10,871 nucleotides of DNA, from assembly GCA_937902905.1 (NCBI GenBank), contig CALELW010000151.1:1-10871 (forward strand), in the 5' to 3' direction. Both the position numbers and the translations under genes were made by a program. Below the pieces are notes generated by a model that ran no database searches, had not been told where the DNA came from, and saw nothing but the letters and a program-made list of their open reading frames with translations. This stretch comes from an uncultured Clostridium sp. GTDB taxonomy: Bacteria > Bacillota > Clostridia > Lachnospirales > Lachnospiraceae. This document shows, one piece after another, positions 1-6,175 of this stretch (positions are counted from its first letter, which is position 1; every line of letters starts with the position of its first letter).

Positions 1-2
1 TA

Positions 3-50
3 CAAGCGTTGAGACGTCAGTTTAAAATGAAAGGAGTTATAGTATATTAA
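3..50 (+). CDS. C-terminal tail of an upstream gene (partial)
   Basis: An open frame enters from the left edge and ends with TAA at 48-50, giving a 15-residue tail ending in KGVIVY. The stop shares its last base with the ATG of the next gene (TAATG), a classic arrangement for translational coupling, and that gene's ribosome site lies inside this tail. With so little sequence no function can be given. The other two frames also stop within the first 30 bases, so this choice rests mainly on the stop/start overlap. Confidence 0.35.
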   Translation, partial: QALRRQFKMKGVIVY

Positions 51-646
51 TGAACAGTAAACATGCAAAGAAATTTCTTTTTGGAATCTGGGTAGTAATA
101 ATAGGAATGCTGACAGGATTTTTCCTAGCAAAATACGTAGAACAAAAGAAAGCTAAAGAATATGAAATCAATTATGGCACATTAACAGAATCAACAGAAC
201 AAAATTTGGTAGATACATATTCTACAGAGGAAGTGGAAGAATGGAATAATGAAATAGATTCTGCCAGAAATGATAATTATAAAAGTTACATGTATAATTA
301 TCCGCTTTCTAATTCAGATTTATCACAAGTAGACGAAACATTATACGAATTTGTAGACTACGATGAAACGGGAGATAACACAGAAGTTCTGGCACAAGTT
401 GTATATGCACTTGCACAAAACTTCGGAAACGGAATTTCATCGTACAGATTTGTAGACATGAAATATGATGATGCGATTATGCAAGGAGTATATGTTATCA
501 TATCCGAGAATACAGAGTATGATGTCGTAATAAGTGAAGATGATAGTCAGATATATGTAAATGTTAATGCAATATCTTCTTCAAGTTCTAATAATGAAGT
601 CGATGCAGAAAATAGTACAGAGGACATTATATTGGTCGAGGAATAA
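50..646 (+). CDS. Single-pass membrane-anchored acidic protein, unknown function
   Basis: I do not recognise this 198-residue protein. A short basic N-terminus (MNSKHAKK) is followed by one hydrophobic segment at about residues 9-27, then a long hydrophilic, very acidic domain that should lie outside the membrane. Residues about 85-175 contain alternating hydrophobic stretches that look like a small folded domain. The C-terminus is a Ser/Asn/Glu-rich tail and looks disordered. The start is supported by AAGGAG at 31-36, although the spacing to ATG is long at 13 bases, and by the TAATG overlap with the upstream frame. The lipoprotein gene starts one base after the stop, so the two are almost certainly co-transcribed. 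Position near type IV secretion genes suggests an accessory envelope component of conjugation. This is inference, and no family motif supports it. Confidence 0.75.
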   Translation: MNSKHAKKFLFGIWVVIIGMLTGFFLAKYVEQKKAKEYEINYGTLTESTEQNLVDTYSTEEVEEWNNEIDSARNDNYKSYMYNYPLSNSDLSQVDETLYEFVDYDETGDNTEVLAQVVYALAQNFGNGISSYRFVDMKYDDAIMQGVYVIISENTEYDVVISEDDSQIYVNVNAISSSSSNNEVDAENSTEDIILVEE

Positions 647-647
647 C

Positions 648-1349
648 ATGAAAAAACTTAAATTAATAACTATAGTGGCAACATTATTATGTATTACAGT
701 GACAGGATGCAGAAATTCTGCCAATACTGATGGCGTTGTATATTCCGCGCTTTCTACCGAAACAAATAATACCGGAAATGTTACATTTAACACAGACGAT
801 TCTAATGTAACATTCAGTGACGCAGATACAAAAAAAATTGAAGACTTTCCTTATTACTACAAAGAGGATTATCACAATGAGTTTGGAGATTCTTCAATAG
901 ACATTAATGGAAATTTAGTGGTTTGTTTGAGCATGATAGAATCTCGATACAAAGAAATTGAAATTCCGCCGGACATGTTTCTGATAAACCATCAGGAATT
1001 GTGTAAGAATGGCTCAGAAAGCTTAAATTCGGCTCAAATAGCGGGTTTTATTCAATCTATAGGACTAGGTTGCGTTGAAGATACTTTCAAGCTTAAAACG
1101 GCATCAGACAGCATTAAAACATTACATGGATGCATTTTAGTGTATATACCTCATAATAGTATATATGGAAAAGGTGGTAGTTATTTACTCATCACTGGAA
1201 TTGAAGGGCAAAATTTTATTGTTCATGACGCATCCAAAGTTAGTCAAGACAAGAACAAATTGGAAGCATCTGATGGTGATATAATATATGATTCCACAGA
1301 ACTAACAGCGGTTGCATCTAAATCCAGCAAGATGTGGATTATATATTAG
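648..1349 (+). CDS. Lipoprotein with a C39-like papain-fold domain, probably catalytically inactive
   Basis: This is a 233-residue protein with a lipoprotein signal peptide: basic MKKLK, a hydrophobic core at residues 6-19, and lipobox VTGC with Cys21. The start at 648 is chosen because it gives this signal peptide and follows CGAGGAA closely; an in-frame ATG at 561 would put 29 unsuitable residues in front. Residues about 22-65 are a Ser/Thr/Asn-rich linker. Residues about 69-233 resemble C39-like cysteine peptidases (Peptidase_C39_2 type): YYYKEDY, then SSIDINGN..CLSMIES, a helical middle, GGSYLLITGI and VHDAS. In the family the first block normally reads SGCGPTxxAM and the second GHFxxxxG. 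Here Asn89 aligns with the catalytic Cys and Ser178 with the catalytic His, while Asp194 is kept. If the alignment is right, this is a pseudo-peptidase acting as a binding module on the cell surface. The alignment was made by eye. Confidence 0.75.
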   Translation: MKKLKLITIVATLLCITVTGCRNSANTDGVVYSALSTETNNTGNVTFNTDDSNVTFSDADTKKIEDFPYYYKEDYHNEFGDSSIDINGNLVVCLSMIESRYKEIEIPPDMFLINHQELCKNGSESLNSAQIAGFIQSIGLGCVEDTFKLKTASDSIKTLHGCILVYIPHNSIYGKGGSYLLITGIEGQNFIVHDASKVSQDKNKLEASDGDIIYDSTELTAVASKSSKMWIIY

Positions 1350-1361
1350 CGAGGTGTTGAA

Positions 1362-1793
1362 ATGAAGAGAAGTACAGTGTTTGCAGGACTATCATTTTGT
1401 TTCCTGCTTATTGTGTGTATTATTTTACTAGCAATTAATAAACCGGATATGGAAACAAATAATGATACTCAGCAAGAACTAAGTCATGTAAGTAATAACG
1501 CTGATGCAAGTGACAGGTATTATGAAAATGGAGTAGATGAAGATTATAATTATATTATTAATTTAAAACAACTCACACAATACAATCTGCCACTTGTTGG
1601 TACAGAACAAATAGGAGATGAGGTAGATTACCTTTTAAAAGAAAATGGAATATATGGCAAAGAACTCTCTATATTATCATCTAGCAAATCTAAAGGTATA
1701 GTAAATTTGATAATAGGAGTTGATACTGGACAAACGGTATATGTTCAATATGATTACACAAAAAATGAATTAGTTACATATATGAAAGATTAA
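1362..1793 (+). CDS. Small single-pass membrane protein, unknown function
   Basis: This 143-residue protein has a basic MKR start and a hydrophobic segment at about residues 6-25, then a hydrophilic linker rich in Asn, Asp and Glu and a compact C-terminal domain (about residues 63-143). The signal lacks a lipobox, so it is probably a type II membrane anchor with the bulk outside. GAGGTG at 1351-1356 lies five bases before the ATG. It is the third consecutive gene for an envelope-exposed protein, 12 bases after the lipoprotein stop, and the operon ends just after it at a strong terminator. I do not recognise a family. A role in the conjugation apparatus or mating-pair contact is a guess from position. 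Confidence 0.75.
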   Translation: MKRSTVFAGLSFCFLLIVCIILLAINKPDMETNNDTQQELSHVSNNADASDRYYENGVDEDYNYIINLKQLTQYNLPLVGTEQIGDEVDYLLKENGIYGKELSILSSSKSKGIVNLIIGVDTGQTVYVQYDYTKNELVTYMKD

Positions 1794-1824
1794 AAGCTTC
1801 CTGCATTATGCAGGAAGCTTTTTT
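1794..1824 (+). terminator. Rho-independent terminator of the upstream operon
   Basis: A perfect 12-bp stem, AAGCTTCCTGCA (1794-1805) with TGCAGGAAGCTT (1809-1820), closes a 3-base loop and runs straight into a T tract. It begins one base after the TAA of the preceding gene and separates the envelope-protein operon from the VirB3/VirB4 operon. Confidence 0.93.
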
Positions 1825-1854
1825 ATACCATAAAAAAGTACATTATACCTTATC

Positions 1855-1883
1855 TTTACATATTGGTTCTGGTATTTTATAAT
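1855..1883 (+). promoter_or_regulatory. Sigma-70-type promoter of the VirB3/VirB4 operon
   Basis: TTTACA (1855-1860) and TATAAT (1878-1883) are separated by exactly 17 bases, giving 5/6 and 6/6 matches to the consensus. Transcription would begin near 1890, about 35 bases before the VirB3-like start. TTATACC occurs at 1823-1829 and 1843-1849, and an inverted GGTAT at 1871-1875 lies in the spacer; these could be an operator, but the motif is short. Confidence 0.75.
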
Positions 1884-1924
1884 TAAATTCAGAACTTATA
1901 AATTTCAGAAAGGAGGAGATTTTC

Positions 1925-2380
1925 ATGAGTGACAATCAAGATACAGAACAGAAAAATCTTATACGATACGAATTGACAAACAATGTTTTGGAAAAAAATA
2001 AGTTTCATGGAATTGAGAAACAAAATCTTGCAGAAGCGATAATTGTTCCTTTTATAGTGTTCGTTATCATTCTCTGCATACCATTTACGGACATTGTAAA
2101 AGGTATGTCGCTAGTCGTATTGATGCCTGTATTATTTGGTATTTTTATAAAAGGATACAAGCATCGTTCTATCTTTCAGTTCATCAAGGATGAAATCAAG
2201 TTCAAAAAAAGAAGACGTATTTTGTATTTAAGAGGCGTTGAGTATAAACGAAAGAAAGGAGCAGAATTCAAAGATTATGAAGAATACGGATTTATTAAAT
2301 CGCTTGCAGAAAAATATAAACAAAAACTCACTGACTTCATTGAAAAATACAGCTCTGATGACACTGGCAAAAACAGCTAA
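1925..2380 (+). CDS. PrgI/VirB3-like type IV secretion inner-membrane protein
   Basis: This 151-residue protein has a hydrophilic N-terminus, two closely spaced membrane segments (about residues 38-54 and 60-77), and then a basic cytoplasmic region with HRSIFQFIKDEIKFKKRRRI at about 80-99. Two helices followed by a basic aromatic segment, directly before a VirB4 gene, is the layout of PrgI/VirB3-type proteins in Gram-positive conjugation systems. Such proteins partner VirB4 at the inner face of the channel. An excellent ribosome site, AAAGGAGG (1909-1916), sits eight bases before ATG. The charged C-terminal tail overlaps the start of the VirB4 frame. Codon third positions up to about 2360 favour A/T in this frame, which supports the tail being real. 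The family call rests on architecture and synteny rather than on a diagnostic motif. Confidence 0.75.
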   Translation: MSDNQDTEQKNLIRYELTNNVLEKNKFHGIEKQNLAEAIIVPFIVFVIILCIPFTDIVKGMSLVVLMPVLFGIFIKGYKHRSIFQFIKDEIKFKKRRRILYLRGVEYKRKKGAEFKDYEEYGFIKSLAEKYKQKLTDFIEKYSSDDTGKNS

Positions 2381-4907
2381 ACAAGCAATAGAAAAAACCG
2401 AAGAGATTTCAGAAAAAGAATTTAAAGGTTCTTATTATGAAGGTGCTACTCAAGATGAAATGCCAGTCAAAGACATTCGGAATGGAATAATCATTACAAC
2501 AGATAATCGCTACATTGGAATGGTAGAAATTTTCCCTATAAATTTTGAACACATGACGCAGACACAAAAAAAACAGTCATTAGATGCATTTAGTAATGCT
2601 TTCAAAATGAAATGGTATAAATTTTCATTCAAAATCATGAGTGATTATACAGATGTAGAAGACATGATAAGCAAAGTAGTGTCAAACAGTGTACATCTTA
2701 CCAATGAGTACTCTAAAGAATGTTTAAATGATTACATTAATTTTATTTATCGGACGGGTTCGACCAAAGCTATTGTAAGGCGTTATTTTTTCTTCTGGGA
2801 ATACGATGGTGCAGATGGTGTCAAATCTAAAGATTTCAATTCTATTTACAACACGATGAGACAGCAGAGAATTAACTTTATTAATATAATGAGAGATTGT
2901 GGAAATTCCTGCATGGAATTCAAAGCAGATGATTATGATGAAAAGTATAATTTGTTCGTTTGTGAAACAATTTATAAATTTTTCAATCGAAAAACTTCAT
3001 TGACAGAAACATTTCTTCAACGTAAAGCCAGAATCAATGCTGACTTTCAAAGGTTTAACAAAGAAAACGGTACAGATAAAAAGCCAACTATGGCAGACTA
3101 CTTATCTCCAAAAGGATTGTATTTTCTCAATCGTGATTATATGTGCGAAGATGGATTGTTTTACACGTATATAGGTATTGATGGACACAAATTTATAAGT
3201 TCATTAAACGGAGGAGATTTAACTGATATTCTGGCAAGTGGAGCATATATAGATGTTGATTATACTTTCAAATACGTTCCAAAGAACGTAGTAATGCCAT
3301 TACTTAAAGTATATAACAGCAATACAATGCGAACCATGAATGAAAAGTATACAAAAGGTAAAAATGAAAAAGGAGATTTTTTCAAACGAAAATTGATAAA
3401 TAACCGTATTGTATATGACGCATTAGGCAGTGGTTGTGAAATGTATAATATGTCAATCATTGTAACTATAAGAACTCCTACATACGAGTCCATGGTTGCA
3501 ATTAGCAATGATTTGAAAAGTCATTATAAAAACAAAGTTGGATTTACTATTGTCGATTCTACTGATATATGCGAAGACTTTTGGAAACAGACAATGCCAT
3601 TTTTATATACAACCAAACTTTTTTCAAAGCTTGCTCATAATATACTTTCAAAAGATATTTCCGTTATATATCCATTTACAACTTTTCAATTATATGACAC
3701 AAATGGATGTGTTTTAGGTATTAGTGATAATGGAACTATTTGTGCACCAAACATATTTGACACAAATATGTTTATGAATGCGAACATGACTATTATAGGT
3801 AGTTCTGGAAGTGGAAAGACTTTTACAGAAGAATTAATAGGACGACGAATGTATTTAAACGGATGCAGGGCGTTTTTCATTATTCCGAAAAAAGGACTTC
3901 AAGATTACTACGAGGGTTGTAGAAATATAGGCGGAACATTCATATCTCTTATGCAAGGTTCAGAAGACAGAATCAATGTGTTAGATATTCGTCCAGAAGG
4001 AAAGGCAATAAATATTAATGGAGTGGATTCAAAAAAACTGTCCGGTAGTTGGATGACACATAAAATTGTTAATGTTTGTGCTTGGATAAGTTTATTAATG
4101 AAAGAAGATAAACTCACTACTACAGAAACTAATGCACTGCAAAAAGCATTGATTAAGACGTACTTGAAAAAAGGCATTACAAACAATAATGAAACAGTCT
4201 ATAAAAACATCCAAACCGGAGAATTAAAGGAAATGCCTATTCTTGGCGATTTATATGATGAAATAAAAGATATTAATGTTCTTAGTCGAGTACAAGATGC
4301 TTTAGAGCCATTTGTTCATGGAATCGCAAGCAATATGAATGGACAAACCAATGTTGACATAGAATCCGCGCGATATATTGTATTCGATATTGATGAAGAC
4401 AAAATTTCCGAGGATTTATTCAGTGCATTCCTGTATTTAGCATTTGATTATGTTTACAACATGGTTAAAGAAAATGTTACAACTAAAGACATCATTTTTT
4501 TGGATGAAGTGTGGAAAATGATGGTTGTGCCTGATTCTGCAAAACAGGTTTCAAGAATGGTAAAGCTTGTTAGGTCATATGGTGGAAGTGCAGTAATTGC
4601 TACTCAGCAGATGGGAGATTTTAATAAAGCAGGCGACATAGGAATGGATATTTTAAATAACGCGGAAATCAACCTGTATCTAGCAATGAAGGCTCAAGAT
4701 ATTGAAGAAACAAGAAAGCTGATGAATTTAAAAGAAGATACAGTTAGCGATTTAGAAAAACTCAAAAAGACGCACGGATTGCTAATTACACGTAATGACA
4801 AGATATTCATACAAATAGAAGCTACTAATACAGAATTAGAAACAATGAGTACAGATATTAATGACAGAATTGAAAAAGAAGCATCTAAAATGCAGGCTGA
4901 CTTATAA
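2358..4907 (+). CDS. VirB4-type conjugation ATPase
   Basis: This is the AAA-type ATPase that energises assembly and operation of a type IV secretion channel at the inner membrane. From ATG 2358 it is 849 residues, near the usual VirB4 size. The N-terminal half is the VirB4 substrate/assembly domain, and the C-terminal half is a RecA-like ATPase. Walker A GSSGSGKT is at residues 481-488 (3798-3821). Walker B IIFLDEVWKMM has its Asp/Glu at 716-717, followed by the ATQQMGDF block typical of the family. The start is uncertain. The open frame extends back to TTG 2238 and includes ATG 2277, 15 bases after AAAGGAG (2255-2261), but those starts would overlap the VirB3-like gene by 104-143 bases, and third-position bases there look non-coding in this frame. 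The domain begins soon after 2358, where overlap is 23 bases. No ribosome site precedes 2358, so reinitiation from the upstream gene is likely. Confidence 0.95.
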   Translation: MTLAKTAKQAIEKTEEISEKEFKGSYYEGATQDEMPVKDIRNGIIITTDNRYIGMVEIFPINFEHMTQTQKKQSLDAFSNAFKMKWYKFSFKIMSDYTDVEDMISKVVSNSVHLTNEYSKECLNDYINFIYRTGSTKAIVRRYFFFWEYDGADGVKSKDFNSIYNTMRQQRINFINIMRDCGNSCMEFKADDYDEKYNLFVCETIYKFFNRKTSLTETFLQRKARINADFQRFNKENGTDKKPTMADYLSPKGLYFLNRDYMCEDGLFYTYIGIDGHKFISSLNGGDLTDILASGAYIDVDYTFKYVPKNVVMPLLKVYNSNTMRTMNEKYTKGKNEKGDFFKRKLINNRIVYDALGSGCEMYNMSIIVTIRTPTYESMVAISNDLKSHYKNKVGFTIVDSTDICEDFWKQTMPFLYTTKLFSKLAHNILSKDISVIYPFTTFQLYDTNGCVLGISDNGTICAPNIFDTNMFMNANMTIIGSSGSGKTFTEELIGRRMYLNGCRAFFIIPKKGLQDYYEGCRNIGGTFISLMQGSEDRINVLDIRPEGKAININGVDSKKLSGSWMTHKIVNVCAWISLLMKEDKLTTTETNALQKALIKTYLKKGITNNNETVYKNIQTGELKEMPILGDLYDEIKDINVLSRVQDALEPFVHGIASNMNGQTNVDIESARYIVFDIDEDKISEDLFSAFLYLAFDYVYNMVKENVTTKDIIFLDEVWKMMVVPDSAKQVSRMVKLVRSYGGSAVIATQQMGDFNKAGDIGMDILNNAEINLYLAMKAQDIEETRKLMNLKEDTVSDLEKLKKTHGLLITRNDKIFIQIEATNTELETMSTDINDRIEKEASKMQADL

Positions 4908-5103
4908 CGTGTCATACTATATGCTTTACGTGTCGTTATAAACGTTTAATGACACGTAAAATTCTTTCTATGACACATTACTGTTGCAAATTATAGCATC
5001 ACATACTTAAAAAACATATTAAAACATACAATGACACTTAATATTCTTTTAATAACACGTTAAATACATATTATGACACATTAATCTTATATAATGACAC
5101 GTT
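4906..5103 (+). repeat. TGACAC repeat array with 21-bp spacing (iteron-like)
   Basis: A 10-bp motif, consensus ATGACACGTT, recurs through nearly the whole 226-bp spacer. Inverted copies lie at 4906-4915 (perfect) and 4927-4936. Direct copies lie at 4949, 4970, 5031, 5052, 5073 and 5094. Neighbouring copies start 21 bases apart (once 22), or two turns of DNA, so a bound protein would sit on one face. The 61-base gap between 4970 and 5031 holds at best one decayed copy (AAAACATATT, 5011-5020). The last copy overlaps a TATAAT. The array lies directly upstream of a predicted winged-helix gene, which may bind it; that link is inference. Confidence 0.85.
5090..5095 (+). promoter_or_regulatory. Possible -10 element for the winged-helix gene
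   Basis: TATAAT lies 39 bases before the ATG at 5134 and overlaps the last TGACAC repeat (5094-5103). No recognisable -35 hexamer is found 16-18 bases upstream; that stretch is occupied by the previous repeat spacing. If real, the promoter would depend on, or be blocked by, whatever binds the repeats. Confidence 0.35.
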
Positions 5104-5133
5104 AAACACTAAGAGAAAAAGGAGATTATAACT

Positions 5134-5787
5134 ATGAGAAACAGTAACTTATCTAACACAGAAAATGTTTTATTTGAACTTATTCAAAATGTAGACGCTA
5201 TGACATACGACCAGATAAAGCAATTCTTAATGAAATTCATGAAATGCAAAGAGAATGTACCTAAATATATTATTCACAACCTTATCAGAATGAGAGCAAT
5301 TGAGGCTACACAGGAAAATGAAGAGGGATATTTGTTATGTGGCAATAGTGGCTACCAGACATTGGCTAATGTAAATACTGATGTTGTGTATGCAATGTAT
5401 TATCTATTGGATAAGGCTGAAACAATGGATGATATTTTGTCACTCATGACAACGAATATGAATAATGTAGCATTGGCGTTTATTTTAAAAGGAAAATTAT
5501 ATGAAGCAACAATGGTTGAAATTAATGAAATGTACAAAATCGAAATGACAAGAAAGAGATATGAGAACGAATTATTAAAACCGGAATACGCCAGAGACGA
5601 TAGTATTGTTCCTTTCCATTCAGTATTCATGTTTGCTGTCAGAAGCGATGAAGAGGAAAATGAGATTCTTGAAAAAATCGAAGAAATGAATTTGGAAATT
5701 CCGCATAGCATTGTCATTTTCAGAGGCAAAAACCCTATTACAAAGCCGGATTACACAGAATATGCTATCAATGGAAACGAAGAATAA
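5134..5787 (+). CDS. Predicted winged-helix DNA-binding protein of a conjugative element, unknown function
   Basis: A 217-residue soluble protein. Residues about 8-70 read as a winged helix: a helix at 9-19, a second at TYDQIKQFL (about 24-34), a candidate recognition helix VPKYIIHNLIRMRAI, and a wing ending GYLL. The remaining 150 residues are helical and mixed, with an acidic EEENEILEKIEEMNLEI segment and a short beta-like SIVIF near the end. AAAAAGGAG (5116-5124) sits nine bases before ATG. No catalytic motif is visible. Small proteins of this type occur in Firmicutes mobile elements, and some carry DUF names; I cannot assign one with confidence. Its position directly after the TGACAC array suggests that it binds those sites to regulate itself, or that it acts in relaxosome or replication control. 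It is not obviously linked to a downstream partner, because 388 bases follow without a gene. Confidence 0.7.
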   Translation: MRNSNLSNTENVLFELIQNVDAMTYDQIKQFLMKFMKCKENVPKYIIHNLIRMRAIEATQENEEGYLLCGNSGYQTLANVNTDVVYAMYYLLDKAETMDDILSLMTTNMNNVALAFILKGKLYEATMVEINEMYKIEMTRKRYENELLKPEYARDDSIVPFHSVFMFAVRSDEEENEILEKIEEMNLEIPHSIVIFRGKNPITKPDYTEYAINGNEE

Positions 5788-6061
5788 ATCGTTTATAGCA
5801 AGCAAGCTTGATTCGCAAAAACGATAAAATTTGCAAAAATACTTGTTTTGAACAGCTTAAAAGTGAAAGCAGAAGCGATAATATTGGCAAAGAATATCTG
5901 TTTCACAACGATATTTGCACTTATAAAAACGATTAAATTAGACATAACTTTTTCATAAAAGCCTATAAGTTTGCTATCAGAAACGATAGATTTCGATTAG
6001 TAAAAATTATATTTGAAATATATCGTTTCTGACTTCAAAATCGCAAAATTCAAAAACGACG
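5787..6061 (+). repeat. AAACGATA repeats in a gene-free spacer
   Basis: The 388-bp gap between the two winged-helix genes (5788-6175) contains many copies of an AAACGATA-type motif. Direct forms lie at 5819, 5873 (AAGCGATA), 5906 (CAACGATA), 5927 (AAACGATT), 5981 and 6054 (AAACGACG). Inverted forms lie at 5787 (AATCGTTT) and 6021 (TATCGTTT). Successive direct copies are 54, 33, 21 and 54 bases apart, all close to whole helical turns. The copies at 5978-5988 and 6021-6031 make a perfect 11-bp inverted repeat, CAGAAACGATA/TATCGTTTCTG. Short GCAAAA tracts recur between them, so the DNA may be curved. No convincing promoter pair was found in the spacer. Confidence 0.7.
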
Positions 6062-6077
6062 CATTTTATTCACTCAA

Positions 6078-6146
6078 ATGCTGTTAAATCAAGAGATTTA
6101 CAATTTTTTTTAAGGGGAACAGCGAAGTAGGCTCATTAAACAGCAT
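6078..6146 (+). promoter_or_regulatory. Possible attenuator-like leader before the second winged-helix gene
   Basis: A weak hairpin, TAAATC (6085-6090) with GATTTA (6095-6100), is followed by eight Ts (6104-6111), resembling a poor intrinsic terminator. An alternative pairing, ATGCTGTT (6078-6085) with AACAGCAT (6139-6146), overlaps its first base and encloses an AAGGGGAAC tract. The hairpin stem is almost pure AT, so either structure may be unstable. This is only a candidate. Confidence 0.25.
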
Positions 6147-6175
6147 AAATTATTTTGCAAAAACAGGAGAATTTC

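Noticed and set aside
561..647. Upstream ATG for the lipoprotein gene
   Set aside because: The extra 29 residues would bury the signal peptide and overlap the preceding gene; ATG 648 has both a ribosome site and a proper lipobox.
581..875. Reverse-strand frames over the first two genes
   Set aside because: They are antisense to a good signal peptide and coding frame and have no supporting start signals.
2238..2380. Frameshift fusing the VirB3-like and VirB4 frames
   Set aside because: Separate PrgI/VirB3 and VirB4 proteins are normal, the VirB3 frame has its own stop after a plausible tail, and no slippery site was seen.
3260..4915. Several reverse-strand open frames within the VirB4 gene
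   Set aside because: They lie opposite a gene with clear Walker motifs, lack ribosome sites and have compositions expected of antisense frames.
4906..5103. CRISPR-like array
   Set aside because: The repeated unit is only about 10 bases, copies occur in both orientations, and the intervals are about 11 AT-rich bases with no spacer-like diversity; no cas gene is present.
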